Positions 1 to 9,531 of a stretch of 64,000 nt of DNA are shown piece by piece. Position 1 is the first letter of the stretch, and each line of letters begins with the position of its first letter. The notes under the pieces are model-generated. The model saw only the letters and a program-made list of their open reading frames with translations, was not told the DNA's origin and did not search any database. Source of the stretch: Chitinasiproducens palmae (GTDB lineage Bacteria > Pseudomonadota > Gammaproteobacteria > Burkholderiales > Burkholderiaceae). The translations under genes were made by a program, and so were the position numbers. The stretch is from assembly GCF_900095735.1 (NCBI RefSeq), contig NZ_FNLO01000010.1, forward strand, positions 152,094 to 216,093. Reading direction: 5' to 3'.

Positions 1-1246
1 CGGCCCGGTCGATCGCGAAGGTCACCGGCAGGTTCTGCAGCGCCACGTCGTGCACCAGTTGATCGTAGCCGCGTTGCAGGAACGTCGAGTAGATCGCCAC
101 CACCGGCTTCAGGCCTTCGGCGGCGAGCCCGCCGGCGAACGTCACCGCATGCTGTTCGGCAATACCGACGTCGAAATAGCGTGCCGGGAAGCGCTGCTCG
201 AATTCCACCAGCCCCGAGCCCTCGCGCATGGCCGGCGTGATGCCGACGATCTTCGGGTCGAGCTCGGCCATGTCGCACAGCCATTCGCCGAACACCTGCG
301 TGTAGGTCTTCTTGCTCGCCGCGGCCGGCTTGATGCCTTCGGACGGATCGAACTTGCCGGGGCCGTGATAGAGCACCGGGTCGGCCTCCGCCAGCTTGTA
401 GCCCTGCCCCTTCCTGGTGACGACGTGCAGGAACTGCGGCCCCTTGAGCTGCTTCAGGTTCTGCAGCGTCGGAATCAGTGAATCGAGGTCGTGGCCGTCG
501 ATCGGTCCGATGTAGTTGAAGCCGAATTCCTCGAAAAGCGTCGCCGGTACGACCATGCCCTTCGCGTGCTCTTCCAGCTTGCGCGCCAGTTCCAGCACCG
601 GCGGGGCAACGCGCAGAACGCGTTCGACGTTCTTCTTCGCGGTCGCGTAGAACCGACCGGACATCAACCGGGCCAGGTAGCGGTTCAACGCGCCGACCGG
701 CGGCGAGATCGACATGTCGTTGTCGTTGAGCACGACGATCAGCGGCACATCGTCGAGCACGCCAGCGTTGTTCAGCGCCTCGAACGCCATGCCCGCGGTC
801 ATCGCGCCATCGCCGATCACCGCGATCGCATGCCGGTCCTCGCCTTTCAGCCGGCTCGCCACCGCCATGCCGAGCGCCGCCGAGATCGACGTGCTCGAGT
901 GCGCGGTGCCGAACGTGTCGTATTCGGACTCGCTGCGGCGCGGGAAGCCTGAAATGCCGCCGAGCTGACGCAGCGTCGACATCGCGTCGCGGCGGCCGGT
1001 CAGGATCTTGTGCGGATACGTCTGGTGGCCAACGTCCCAGACGATGCGGTCCATCGGCGTGTCGAACACGTAATGCAGCGCGATGGTCAGTTCGACCGTG
1101 CCGAGATTCGACGACAGATGGCCGCCCGTCTGCGAGACACTTTCGAGCAGGTAGGCGCGCAATTCGTCGGCGAGCGCCGGCAGCGAGGCGCGCTCCAGCC
1201 GGCGCAGCGCGGCCGGATCGTCGATGGTTTTTAACAGATCGTACAT
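1..1246 (-). CDS. dxs: 1-deoxy-D-xylulose-5-phosphate synthase, 3' end cut by window
   Basis: Dxs condenses pyruvate and glyceraldehyde 3-phosphate to 1-deoxy-D-xylulose 5-phosphate, the first step of the MEP isoprenoid pathway, in the cytosol with thiamine diphosphate. About 415 N-terminal residues are present, starting [12 protein letters not shown] as in Burkholderia homologues. The thiamine-diphosphate signature [18 protein letters not shown] lies near residue 140, and [13 protein letters not shown], which carries the catalytic glutamate, near residue 363. The family is about 620-635 residues, so roughly 210 C-terminal residues lie outside the window. It is the last gene of an xseB-ispA-dxs set on one strand, 182 bases after ispA. 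The frame is open throughout. Identification is very secure. Confidence 0.97.
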   Translation of the reverse strand, partial: MYDLLKTIDDPAALRRLERASLPALADELRAYLLESVSQTGGHLSSNLGTVELTIALHYVFDTPMDRIVWDVGHQTYPHKILTGRRDAMSTLRQLGGISGFPRRSESEYDTFGTAHSSTSISAALGMAVASRLKGEDRHAIAVIGDGAMTAGMAFEALNNAGVLDDVPLIVVLNDNDMSISPPVGALNRYLARLMSGRFYATAKKNVERVLRVAPPVLELARKLEEHAKGMVVPATLFEEFGFNYIGPIDGHDLDSLIPTLQNLKQLKGPQFLHVVTRKGQGYKLAEADPVLYHGPGKFDPSEGIKPAAASKKTYTQVFGEWLCDMAELDPKIVGITPAMREGSGLVEFEQRFPARYFDVGIAEQHAVTFAGGLAAEGLKPVVAIYSTFLQRGYDQLVHDVALQNLPVTFAIDRA

Positions 1247-1428
1247 GTCGTTCAATTCTAGAAGACTTGGGCACCGGCGCCAGTGCCGTTACATTTGACT
1301 ACGTTGCCGTGCGATCGGATGGCGCGGTAGCCGGCATATCCGCCGTATGCCCGAAGCCAGGGGCGCGTCGGCGGCCACTGAGCGTCGGCTACCGCCCGCC
1401 ATGCATCGGCGCGCTCGACCGCCGCGCT

Positions 1429-2343
1429 TCAGTACGCGCGCTCCACCACGAAATCGGCCAGTTCACGCAGCCGGCGGGCGCGCGCCCCGAACGGCTCGAG
1501 TGCCCGTCCGGCGTCGGCCCGCAAGGCCCGCGCCAGTGCCCGGGCTTCGTCCAGCCCCAGCAAGGAAACGTACGTCGGCTTGTCGTTCTCCGCGTCCTTG
1601 CCAGCCGTCTTGCCCAGCGTCGCCGAGTCCACCGTCACGTCGAGAATGTCGTCGACCACCTGGAAAGCCAGCCCGACCGCCGCGGCGTACGCATCGAGCG
1701 CCTCGCGCGCGGCCGCATCGGGCGCCTGCGGCGCACACAACGCACCCAGGCGAACCGCCGCGCGCAGCAGCGCGCCGGTCTTCATCCGGTGCATGGTCTC
1801 CAGCGCCGGCCGGTCGAGCGCCACCCCGACGCTCATCAGATCGATCGTCTGACCGCCGGCCATGCCCAGCGAGCCGCTGGCGTGCGCCAGCTCGCGCGTC
1901 AATGCCACCTGCTGCGTGGCCGGTACCGGACAGGCGGCAATGGTCTCGAATGCCTGCGACTGCAGCGCATCGCCCACCAGCAACGCAGTGGCCTCGTCGT
2001 AGGCGACATGCACGGTCGGCTTGCCGCGCCGCATCGCGTCGTCGTCCATCGCCGGCATGTCGTCGTGCACCAGCGAGTAGACGTGAATCATCTCGATGGC
2101 CGCCGCCGCCGCGTCCAGCGCGTCGACCGGCGCGCCAAATACCGCCCCGGCCGCATGGCACAGCAGCGGCCGCACGCGCTTGCCGCCGCCGAGGACCGCA
2201 TAACGCATGGCCTCGTGCAAGCGGCCCGGCGCCTGCGACGCGGGCGGCAACGCCCGGTCGAGCGCCGCTTCGGTGCGGGCGGCAATGCCTTCCATCCAGG
2301 CGCGCAGATCGTCCCGATCGTCGTGCACCGGTGCCTCAGACAT
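1429..2343 (-). CDS. ispA: (2E,6E)-farnesyl diphosphate synthase / polyprenyl synthetase
   Basis: IspA adds isopentenyl diphosphate to DMAPP and GPP to make farnesyl diphosphate, the precursor of ubiquinone and undecaprenyl carriers. The 304-residue protein has the first aspartate-rich motif DDMPAMDDD near residues 94-102, followed by RRGKPT, and the second motif DDILD at 231-235. Both are needed for Mg-diphosphate binding. I chose the ATG at 2343 because GGGAGG lies 5 bases upstream. A longer frame reaches 2394 but runs back into xseB without a ribosome site. The start overlaps the xseB stop by 8 bases, which suggests translational coupling, and dxs follows downstream. Length and motifs are normal for the family. 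Confidence 0.97.
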   Translation of the reverse strand: MSEAPVHDDRDDLRAWMEGIAARTEAALDRALPPASQAPGRLHEAMRYAVLGGGKRVRPLLCHAAGAVFGAPVDALDAAAAAIEMIHVYSLVHDDMPAMDDDAMRRGKPTVHVAYDEATALLVGDALQSQAFETIAACPVPATQQVALTRELAHASGSLGMAGGQTIDLMSVGVALDRPALETMHRMKTGALLRAAVRLGALCAPQAPDAAAREALDAYAAAVGLAFQVVDDILDVTVDSATLGKTAGKDAENDKPTYVSLLGLDEARALARALRADAGRALEPFGARARRLRELADFVVERAY

Positions 2344-2614
2344 CGTCGCCTCCCGCGGCGCGCAGACGCGCCGGGTCCAGCGCCACGGTGGCATCGGCCT
2401 CCAGCACGCGAACCTGCTGTTCCACCTGCTCGAGCTGGGCCTGGCAATAGGCGACCAGGGTCGCGCCGCGGCGATAGGCGGCCAGCGAATCTTCCAGGCT
2501 CAATGCCCCACCCTCCATCCGGGCGACCAGGGTCTCGAGTTCGGCGACCGCGTCCTCGTAGTTGCGCGGGGCGTCGGCAGCGCCCGACTCCGGCCGTTCG
2601 TCGGTGGCATTCAT
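2336..2614 (-). CDS. xseB: Exodeoxyribonuclease VII small subunit
   Basis: XseB is the small subunit of exonuclease VII, which with XseA degrades single-stranded DNA to oligonucleotides. The 92-residue product carries the family core YEDAVAELETLVARMEGG and SLEDSLAAYRRG (about residues 19-50), followed by a short acidic C-terminus. It heads the xseB-ispA-dxs set, an arrangement also known from E. coli, and overlaps ispA by 8 bases. The start is uncertain: ATG at 2614 is used here, an in-frame ATG at 2635 adds seven residues, and neither has a good Shine-Dalgarno. xseA is not in the window. The frame stays open far upstream, but that extension is antisense to the Rieske gene and is spurious. 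Confidence 0.93.
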   Translation of the reverse strand: MNATDERPESGAADAPRNYEDAVAELETLVARMEGGALSLEDSLAAYRRGATLVAYCQAQLEQVEQQVRVLEADATVALDPARLRAAGGDDV

Positions 2615-2824
2615 GGTCTTGTGCACGTCGGGCATGCGCGGCGGGGTGGGCATTCGGGACAAGCGGGCCATTTTACGGCAAACGGGCCGAACCGGCCCAC
2701 GGCCGACCAGAAGTTTCGGCAAGCCCCGGCCGCGCCCGCCGCGCCGCCCACCGACGCCCCACCGAGCGCGCCTGCGGCCACACCGGCGACGGCGCGCCGC
2801 ACGGACCCGCGTAGCGGGAAGATG

Positions 2825-2830
2825 TATAAT
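2825..2830 (+). promoter_or_regulatory. Candidate -10 box for the Rieske oxygenase gene
   Basis: A perfect TATAAT stands 70 bases before the Rieske ATG, in the divergent spacer with xseB. I see no good -35 at 16-18 bases, so only the -10 element is supported. Confidence 0.5.
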
Positions 2831-2899
2831 CGATCGCTTTACTTCAATTTGCGCAACGGTTGCGTTGTTCGCTACTTCACGTATCAATTGGGAGTGGGA

Positions 2900-4006
2900 A
2901 TGTCCAATCTGAGCCAGGCGCTTGCCCTGCAGGCCGCCCAAAGCCAACTGCCCGTTTCGGCGTATTTCGACGAAGCGCTCCATCGCCGCGAGTTGGCGAC
3001 TCTGTTCGCGAACGGTCCCCGCTATGTCGGCCACGAACTGATGGTGCCGGAGAAAGGGGACTACTTCGCACTGCCCGCCGAGAAGGAAGGCCGGGTGCTG
3101 GTGCGAAGCGACGAGCAACGCATCGAGCTGTTGTCCAATGTGTGCCGTCATCGCCAGGCCATCATGCTGAACGGCCGGGGCAAGGCCGACAACATCGTCT
3201 GCCCGTTGCACCGCTGGACGTACGATCTGAATGGACAGTTGCTCGGCGCGCCCCACTTCGCGAACAAGCCGTGCGCGAACCTGCGCGGCACGCCGCTCGT
3301 CAACTGGCAGGGTTTGTTGTTCGAGGCGTCCGGGCGTGACATCCAGGCCGACCTGGCCTCGCTGGGCACCGCGCAGCACTTCAATTTCGCCGATTACCGC
3401 TTCGACCACGTCGAAGTGCACGAGTGCGCATACAACTGGAAGACGTTCGTCGAGGTCTACCTCGAGGACTACCACGTCGTGCCGTTTCATCCGGGGCTGG
3501 GCAGCTTCGTCTCGTGCGACGACCTGAAGTGGGAATTCGGCAACGCGTACAGCGTGCAGACGGTCGGTGTGCACAAGGCGCTGGAAAAGCCGGGCAGCCC
3601 GATCTACCGCAAGTGGCACGACGAGGTGCTGCGCTTCCAGGGCGGCCGCACGCCGCCGTTCGGTGCGATCTGGATGCTGTACTACCCGAACCTGATGATC
3701 GAGTGGTATCCGAACGTCCTGGTGGTGTCCTGGCTGATTCCGCGCGGCCCGCAGCATACGACGAACATCGTCGAGTTCTACTACCCCGAGGAAATCGCGC
3801 TGTTCGAGCGCGAATACGTCGAGGCAGAGCGCGCCGCCTACATGGAAACGGCGGTGGAGGACGACGAGATCGCGCTGCGCATGGATGCCGGACGGCTGGC
3901 GCTGTTCGAGCGCGGCGAGGATGACGCCGGACCCTACCAGAGCCCGATGGAAGACGGCATGCAGCACTTCCATGAGTATCTGCGTCGGGAACTGGGGCCG
4001 ATCTGA
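2900..4006 (+). CDS. Aromatic ring-hydroxylating oxygenase alpha subunit (Rieske non-heme iron)
   Basis: This 368-residue protein belongs to the Rieske-type ring-hydroxylating oxygenase alpha-subunit family. The Rieske [2Fe-2S] ligands are C82-x-H84 and C101-x2-H104. The catalytic domain shows the mononuclear-iron histidines in EDYHVVPFHPG (H192 and H197). A purine-rich GGGAGTGGGA stands just before the ATG, and a TATAAT lies 70 bases upstream. It is divergent from xseB and has no ferredoxin, reductase or beta-subunit gene beside it, so electrons must come from partners elsewhere. Families of this type act on aromatic acids, quaternary amines or other small substrates. The substrate here cannot be read from sequence. 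Conserved position beside xseB suggests a core function. Confidence 0.9.
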   Translation: MSNLSQALALQAAQSQLPVSAYFDEALHRRELATLFANGPRYVGHELMVPEKGDYFALPAEKEGRVLVRSDEQRIELLSNVCRHRQAIMLNGRGKADNIVCPLHRWTYDLNGQLLGAPHFANKPCANLRGTPLVNWQGLLFEASGRDIQADLASLGTAQHFNFADYRFDHVEVHECAYNWKTFVEVYLEDYHVVPFHPGLGSFVSCDDLKWEFGNAYSVQTVGVHKALEKPGSPIYRKWHDEVLRFQGGRTPPFGAIWMLYYPNLMIEWYPNVLVVSWLIPRGPQHTTNIVEFYYPEEIALFEREYVEAERAAYMETAVEDDEIALRMDAGRLALFERGEDDAGPYQSPMEDGMQHFHEYLRRELGPI

Positions 4007-4035
4007 GCGTTCCAGCCGCGTTGACCGCGCACTAC

Positions 4036-4068
4036 GGCAGGCATGACGGCGGTGCCGCCATGCCTGCC
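4036..4068. terminator. GC-rich hairpin between Rieske gene and polA (convergent)
   Basis: Arms GGCAGGCAT (4036-4044) and ATGCCTGCC (4060-4068) are perfect complements, and the bases between them also pair partly (GGCG with CGCC). It lies 30 bases after the Rieske stop in a convergent spacer. There is no U-run, so termination is inferred from position. The second arm is the first unit of the tandem array that follows. Confidence 0.45.
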
Positions 4069-4112
4069 ATGCCTGCCATGCCTGCCATGTCCGCCGTGGT
4101 CGCCGTGGTCGC
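4056..4112. repeat. 9-bp tandem repeat, about 4 units plus 2 diverged units
   Basis: GCCATGCCT is repeated about four times, then CCGTGGTCG-like units twice. It sits in the 319-base convergent spacer (4007-4325) between the Rieske gene and polA. That spacer holds only this array, the hairpin and the 6-bp array at 4195. Confidence 0.85.
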
Positions 4113-4194
4113 TGTCCCCGCCGCGCCTGCAAGCCGTGGGCGCAGGCAAACGCGAGCGTGGCAAGACTGGGCGGGCCTGTCGCACCCGTCCTGA

Positions 4195-4236
4195 CCGCTT
4201 CCGCTTCCGCTTTCGCTTCCGTTTTCGTTTCCGTTC
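4195..4236. repeat. 6-bp tandem repeat, 7 units
   Basis: Seven consecutive hexamers of form YCGYTT/C (CCGCTT x3, TCGCTT, CCGTTT, TCGTTT, CCGTTC). Non-coding, 90 bases beyond the end of polA. Confidence 0.85.
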
Positions 4237-4325
4237 ACTGACGAACCGGGCAACCGGCGCCGCGCCGCCGCGATGTATCCCGCAGTCCAGGCGCCTGCCG
4301 CGACGTCCACCCGACCGCGCACGAT

Positions 4326-7079
4326 TCAGTGTGCGCGTTCCCAGTTCGGTCCGACACCCACCTCCGCCAGCAGCGGCACCTTCAGTTCGGCCACGCCGCA
4401 CATCAGCGCGGGCAGCCGCGCCTTGACCTCGTCGAGCACCGATGCGGGCGTCTCGAGGACCAGTTCGTCGTGCACCTGCATGACCAGCCGGGCGGGCGAC
4501 CCGCTCGCCTCGAGCCAGTCCTGCACGGCGATCATCGACAGCTTGATCAGGTCGGCCGCGGTGCCTTGCATCGGCGCATTGATCGCGGCCCGCTCGGCCG
4601 CCTGGCGGCGCGGGCCGTTGCCGCCATTGATTTCGGGCAGCCACAGGCGCCGTCCGAACACCGTCTCGACATAGCCCTGCGCGCGCGCCCGGATCCGCGT
4701 TTCCTCCATATAGCGCGCAACGCCTGGATAACGGGCGAAGTAGCGGTCGATGTAGACCTTGGCCGCGTCGCGCGCGATGCCCAGGTTCGACGCCAGTCCG
4801 AACGCGCTCATGCCGTAGATCAACCCGAAATTGATCGTCTTCGCCACTCGCCGCTGCTCGGTCTCGACCGCGTCGGGCGCGACGCTGAAGATTTCCGCGG
4901 CCGTCGCACGGTGCACGTCCTCGCCGCTGGCGAAGGCCTTGAGGAGATTCGCGTCGCCCGAGATGTGCGCCATGATGCGCAATTCGATCTGCGAATAATC
5001 GGCGGAGACGATCACATTGCCCGGCCCGGCCACAAACGCCTCGCGAATGCGGCGCCCTTCGGCCGTGCGCACCGGAATGTTCTGCAGGTTTGGCTCGTTC
5101 GAAGTCAACCGCCCCGTCACCGCCACCGCCTGTGCGTAATTGGTATGAACGCGCCCGGACGCCGGATCGATCATCTTCGGCAGCTTGTCCGTGTAGGTCG
5201 ACTTCAGTTTCGACAGTGCGCGGTAATCGAGCAGCCGCTTTGGCAGCGGGTAGTCGTCGGCCAGCTTCTGCAGCACTTCCTCGTCCGTCGACGGCGTGCC
5301 GCTCGGCGTCTTCTTGACGACTGGCAGCCCGAGCTTGCCGAAGAAAATCTCACCGATCTGCTTCGGCGAATTCAGATTGAACGGGCCGCCGGCCAGGTCG
5401 TACGCCTCGGCCTCCAGCTCGATCAGGCGCTTGCCGATCTCGTGGCTCTGGCGGCCCAGCAGATCGCGATCGATCAGGACGCCGTTGCGTTCCATCACCT
5501 GCAGCACGCGCGCGACCGGCAACTCGATGTCCCGGTAGACGCGCAGCAAGCCCGCTTCCGCCTCGATCTGCGGAAACAGCGTGCGATGCAGCTGCAGTGT
5601 GACGTCGGCGTCTTCGGCCGCATACTCGCAGGCGCGCTCGAGGTCGACCTGCTCGAAACCGATCTGGCTCGCCCCCTTGCCGCACAGCGACTCATAGGTG
5701 ATCGTCTTGATGCCGAGGTGGCGCTGCGCCAGCCCGTCCATGTCGTGATTGCGATGCGACTCGAGCACGTAGGATTGCAGCAGCGTGTCATGCGCGATCC
5801 CGGCGAGCTTGATGTCGTAATTGCCGAGCACATGCGCATCGTATTTCAGATGCTGGCCGACCTTCGCGCGCGCCGGATTTTCCAGCCACGGCCGCAGGCG
5901 CGCCAGGACTTCGTCGCAGGGCAACTGGATGTCGTCGCCCAGACCCACGTGCCCGACCGGCACGTACGCGGCATGGTGGGGCTCGACGCAGAACGACAGC
6001 CCGACCAGGCGCGCCTTGAGCGCGTCGAGCGACGTGGTTTCCGTGTCGAACGCCGTCAGCTCCGCCTGCTCGATTCGTTCGAGCCATGCGTCGAAGGTCG
6101 GCCAGTCGGTCACCAGCTCGTAATGGCGCGGCACGTCGACGGTGGCGGCCGGCGGCACGCCGCTGTCGGCCGGATAGGCGCCCTCCTCGCCCTGCGTCTC
6201 GGCTTCGAGCTCGCGCAGCCAGGTCTTGAAACCATGCCGGTTGTAGACGTCGCGCATCTCATCGCGCGCTTCGGGCTGGCCATGCAGCGACGCCTCGATC
6301 GATTCGAGATGCGGCGCCAGATCGCAGTCCGTGCGGACCGTGACCAGACGCCGCGCCATCGGCAGCCAGTCCAGCGCCCGCCGCAGGTTGTCGCCGACCA
6401 CGCCCTTCACCGCTTCGGCGTGTTCGATCACGCCGTCGAGCGAACCGTATTGACCCAGCCACTTGACCGCGGTCTTCGGCCCGCATTTCTCGACGCCCGG
6501 CACATTGTCGACGGTATCGCCGACCAGCGACAGGTAGTCGACGATGCGGTCCGCCGGCACGCCGAATTTCGCGACGACGCCGGCCGGGTCGAGCGTCTCG
6601 TTCGACATGGTGTTCACCAGCGTCACGCGTTCGTTGACGAGCTGCGCCAGATCCTTGTCGCCGGTCGACACGACGACGTTCATGCCGGCTTCCGCCGCGC
6701 GCGTGCACAGGGTGCCGATCACGTCGTCCGCCTCCACGCCTTCGATCGACAGCAGAGGCCAGCCCAGTGCGCGCACGGTGTGATGGATCGGCTCGATCTG
6801 ACGCGACAGATCATCCGGCATCGAGGGCCGGTTGGCCTTGTAATCGCTGTAGAGATCGTCCCGGAATGTCTTGCCACGGGCGTCGAAGACGCACGCGATA
6901 TACTCTGCCGGATACTCGCGCCGCAGGCGCCGCAGCATGTTGATCATCCCGTACAGCGCGCCTGTCGGTTCACCGTCGGGCCCGCGCAGATCGGGCATCG
7001 CATGGTAGGCCCGATACAGATAGCTCGACCCGTCTACCAGCAACAGGGTTTTGCCCTGCAGGATTTGTTTTACCGACAT
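4326..7079 (-). CDS. polA: DNA polymerase I
   Basis: PolA fills gaps and removes RNA primers during replication and excision repair. The 917-residue protein has the normal three-domain layout. The 5'-3' nuclease begins KTLLLVDGSSYLYRAYHAM. The 3'-5' proofreading domain has FDTETTSLD near residue 343 and YAAEDADVTLQLH, so its acidic residues look intact. The polymerase domain has DYSQIELRIM near 695 and VQVHDELVLE near 870 (read here as VMQVHDELV). The ATG at 7079 matches the family N-terminus. It abuts the start codon of the divergent LOG gene with no base between, so its promoter must lie inside that gene. No Shine-Dalgarno is visible. A long open frame on the other strand is a GC-rich shadow. 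Confidence 0.98.
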   Translation of the reverse strand: MSVKQILQGKTLLLVDGSSYLYRAYHAMPDLRGPDGEPTGALYGMINMLRRLRREYPAEYIACVFDARGKTFRDDLYSDYKANRPSMPDDLSRQIEPIHHTVRALGWPLLSIEGVEADDVIGTLCTRAAEAGMNVVVSTGDKDLAQLVNERVTLVNTMSNETLDPAGVVAKFGVPADRIVDYLSLVGDTVDNVPGVEKCGPKTAVKWLGQYGSLDGVIEHAEAVKGVVGDNLRRALDWLPMARRLVTVRTDCDLAPHLESIEASLHGQPEARDEMRDVYNRHGFKTWLRELEAETQGEEGAYPADSGVPPAATVDVPRHYELVTDWPTFDAWLERIEQAELTAFDTETTSLDALKARLVGLSFCVEPHHAAYVPVGHVGLGDDIQLPCDEVLARLRPWLENPARAKVGQHLKYDAHVLGNYDIKLAGIAHDTLLQSYVLESHRNHDMDGLAQRHLGIKTITYESLCGKGASQIGFEQVDLERACEYAAEDADVTLQLHRTLFPQIEAEAGLLRVYRDIELPVARVLQVMERNGVLIDRDLLGRQSHEIGKRLIELEAEAYDLAGGPFNLNSPKQIGEIFFGKLGLPVVKKTPSGTPSTDEEVLQKLADDYPLPKRLLDYRALSKLKSTYTDKLPKMIDPASGRVHTNYAQAVAVTGRLTSNEPNLQNIPVRTAEGRRIREAFVAGPGNVIVSADYSQIELRIMAHISGDANLLKAFASGEDVHRATAAEIFSVAPDAVETEQRRVAKTINFGLIYGMSAFGLASNLGIARDAAKVYIDRYFARYPGVARYMEETRIRARAQGYVETVFGRRLWLPEINGGNGPRRQAAERAAINAPMQGTAADLIKLSMIAVQDWLEASGSPARLVMQVHDELVLETPASVLDEVKARLPALMCGVAELKVPLLAEVGVGPNWERAH

Positions 7080-7823
7080 ATGACGAAAAGAAAGGTGATT
7101 CCGAGTCTGCGTTCGCTCGCAGATCAAGACCGCGCGACGGCCATGAAAGCGCGCGCATCGTGGCAGCTGTTCACGATTATGGCAGAGTTCATCGAGGCCA
7201 CGGAGTACCTGTCGGAGATACGGCCAGCCGTCAGCATCTACGGCTCGGCACGCCTGAAGCCAAACACCAAGTACTACAAGCTGGCGCAGAAGATTGCCCG
7301 AAAACTGTCCGACGAGGGCTTCGCGGTGATCTCCGGCGGCGGTCCCGGCATCATGGAAGCGGCCAACAAGGGCGCGCACGGCGGCCAGGCACCGTCGGTC
7401 GGACTGAATATCGAACTGCCGCATGAACAGTCCGGCAACCGCTACCAGGACATCATGCTGCGCTTCCGGCACTTCTTCACGCGCAAGGTGACGTTCGTGA
7501 AGAACTCGGACGCGGTGATCGTGATGCCGGGCGGTTTCGGCACGCTGGACGAACTGAGCGAGGTGCTGACGCTGATCCAGACGAAGAAGTCACGCCTGGT
7601 GCCGATCATCCTGGTGGGCACGACGTTCTGGCAGGGACTGCTCGACTGGTTCCGCGACGAACTGCTCGCGATGAAACTGATCGGGCCGCACGACCTGGAG
7701 CTGATCCAGGTGATCGACGACCCGGACGAGGTGCGCGACGCGGTCCTGCGCTTCTACGAAAAACAGGACGCCGGCAAGAAGAAGCCGGTGAAGGCGCAGG
7801 ACGACGACATGTTCTACCTGTAA
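7080..7823 (+). CDS. TIGR00730 / LOG family protein (cytokinin riboside phosphoribohydrolase-like)
   Basis: The 247-residue protein belongs to the LOG family (TIGR00730, formerly 'lysine decarboxylase-like'). Characterised members hydrolyse N6-substituted adenosine monophosphates or AMP to base plus ribose 5-phosphate. Visible motifs are GGGPGIMEAANKGAHGG near residue 85 and PGGFGTLDE near 150, the signature that carries the catalytic Arg/Glu environment. The N-terminal KVIPSLRSLADQ and AEFIEATEYLSEIRP match the longer Burkholderia form, supporting ATG 7080 rather than the internal ATG at 7144. The start is directly adjacent to the polA start on the other strand. Its neighbour amn also cleaves AMP, a suggestive nucleotide-salvage pairing. 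The true substrate is unknown. Confidence 0.92.
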   Translation: MTKRKVIPSLRSLADQDRATAMKARASWQLFTIMAEFIEATEYLSEIRPAVSIYGSARLKPNTKYYKLAQKIARKLSDEGFAVISGGGPGIMEAANKGAHGGQAPSVGLNIELPHEQSGNRYQDIMLRFRHFFTRKVTFVKNSDAVIVMPGGFGTLDELSEVLTLIQTKKSRLVPIILVGTTFWQGLLDWFRDELLAMKLIGPHDLELIQVIDDPDEVRDAVLRFYEKQDAGKKKPVKAQDDDMFYL

Positions 7824-7839
7824 ACGAAGCGCGCCGCGG

Positions 7840-9339
7840 TCACTGGAACGCCACCTCGGCGAAGCTGCGCAGCTTGCGGCTGTGCAGCTTCTCAAGACCG
7901 TCGCGGCGCAACAGCTCCATCGCGCGCACGCCGATCTGCAGGTGCTGTTCGACCTGCCTGCGGTAGAAACTGTCGGCCATGCCGGGCAGTTTCAGTTCGC
8001 CGTGCAAGGGCTTGTCGGACACACACAGCAATGTGCCGTAAGGCACCCGGAAACGGAATCCGTTCGCGGCGATCGTCGCACTTTCCATGTCGAGCGCGAC
8101 CGCGCGGCTTTGCGACAGACGCTGCACCGGCTCGCGGTGGTCGCGCAACTCCCAGTTGCGGTTGTCGACCGTGGCGACGGTGCCCGTGCGCATGATGCGT
8201 TTCAGTTCGACGCCTTCCAGGCGCGTGATCTGCGCGACGGCCTGCTCCAGCGCCACCTGCACCTCGGCCAGCGCCGGCACCGGCACCCAGAGCGGCAGGT
8301 CGGCGTCCAGCACGTGGTCCTCGCGCACATAGCCGTGCGCCAGCACATAGTCCCCCAGCCGCTGCGTGTTGCGCAGGCCGGCGCAATGCCCGAGCATCAG
8401 CCACGCGTGCGGCCGCAGGACGGCGATGTGATCGGTGATCGTCTTCGCGTTCGACGGGCCGACCCCGATGTTGACCATCGTGATCCCGGAACCGTCGGCG
8501 CGCTTCAGATGGTAGGCCGGCATCTGTGGCAGGCGCGGCGGCGCCGCGCCCTCGCCCACGCGCTCGCCGAGATTGGCGTTGTGCGTGACCCGATCGCCCG
8601 GTTCGACGAACGCGACGTACTGCGCGCGGTAGGCCCGTTCTTCCGGATCGTCGGTGGCGGTCATCAGCCGCTGCCCGAGCGCGACGAATTCGTCGATGTA
8701 GAACTGGTAGTTCGTGTACAGCACGTAGTTCTGGAAATGCTGCGGCGAAGTCGCGGTGTAGTGGCGCAAGCGGTGCAGCGAAAAGTCGACCCGCGCCGCG
8801 GTGAACAGCGCCAGCGGCCGGCTCTCGCCCGGCGCCGGTTCCCACGTGCCGTTGACGATGCGGTCATCCAGCGTGGCCAGATCGGGCGTATCAAAGATGT
8901 CGCGCATCGCGCGCAGGCGCGCCTGATCGAGTTCGCCTTCGAGATGGATGCCTTCGGCAAACGCAAAATGGATCGGCACCGGCTGCTCGGATTCACCGAC
9001 CTCGATGCGCGTCGGCGGGTGGTTGCGCTTGATCAGCCGCAATTGCTCGCGGTAATAGTCACCGAACAGATCCGGCCGCGTCACTGTCGTCTCGAAGGTG
9101 CCCGCGCCCGCGACAAAGCCGTAGGACAGGCGCGAGTCGACGTGGAAGCTCGAATCGGTGGTGATCCTGATATACGGATAGCAGGCGCGGATGCCGGTGC
9201 GCGGCGGCTCGCCGGCCCGGAAACGCGCGAAGGCCTCGCGCAGCGTCGCCGTGTTGGCTTCGTAGATTTCGGCGACCCGCGCGACTGCCTCGACCGGATC
9301 GTCGTAGAACTTTGCCGCCTCGCTGCTCGTCTTGCTCAT
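7840..9339 (-). CDS. amn: AMP nucleosidase
   Basis: Amn hydrolyses AMP to adenine and ribose 5-phosphate, helping control the adenylate pool. The 499-residue product has the family's N-terminal domain (from EAAKFYDDPVEAVARVAEIY) and a C-terminal purine phosphorylase-like domain. The latter includes ITMVNIGVGPSNAKTITDH and DMESATIAANGFRFRVPYGT, where the ESAT region binds the ribose. A good ribosome site, GGGGAAACA, precedes the ATG at 9339. It converges with the LOG gene, leaving 16 bases between the stops, with no terminator hairpin in so short a gap. Length is normal (E. coli Amn is 484 residues). Confidence 0.96.
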   Translation of the reverse strand: MSKTSSEAAKFYDDPVEAVARVAEIYEANTATLREAFARFRAGEPPRTGIRACYPYIRITTDSSFHVDSRLSYGFVAGAGTFETTVTRPDLFGDYYREQLRLIKRNHPPTRIEVGESEQPVPIHFAFAEGIHLEGELDQARLRAMRDIFDTPDLATLDDRIVNGTWEPAPGESRPLALFTAARVDFSLHRLRHYTATSPQHFQNYVLYTNYQFYIDEFVALGQRLMTATDDPEERAYRAQYVAFVEPGDRVTHNANLGERVGEGAAPPRLPQMPAYHLKRADGSGITMVNIGVGPSNAKTITDHIAVLRPHAWLMLGHCAGLRNTQRLGDYVLAHGYVREDHVLDADLPLWVPVPALAEVQVALEQAVAQITRLEGVELKRIMRTGTVATVDNRNWELRDHREPVQRLSQSRAVALDMESATIAANGFRFRVPYGTLLCVSDKPLHGELKLPGMADSFYRRQVEQHLQIGVRAMELLRRDGLEKLHSRKLRSFAEVAFQ

Positions 9340-9502
9340 TGTTTCCCCACTTCGTTATATCCGTGCGCCGCCGGCGCTCACCGCCGGCTGGATCGGCGTC
9401 GTGCCACATTCTAAGCCTGGCCCGATGACGCGGGATCCGCGGCGTTTCGCACACCCTGCGCGTTCACGGCTATCGAATGTGCCGACGCGTGACGCCATTT
9501 GG

Positions 9503-9508
9503 TAGAAT
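9503..9508 (+). promoter_or_regulatory. Candidate -10 box upstream of the DUF2782-like gene
   Basis: TAGAAT followed by CG stands 24 bases before the ATG at 9532, in the divergent spacer with amn. The -35 is weak. Confidence 0.35.
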
Positions 9509-9531
9509 CGGCCCACCTCCGGAGAACTACC

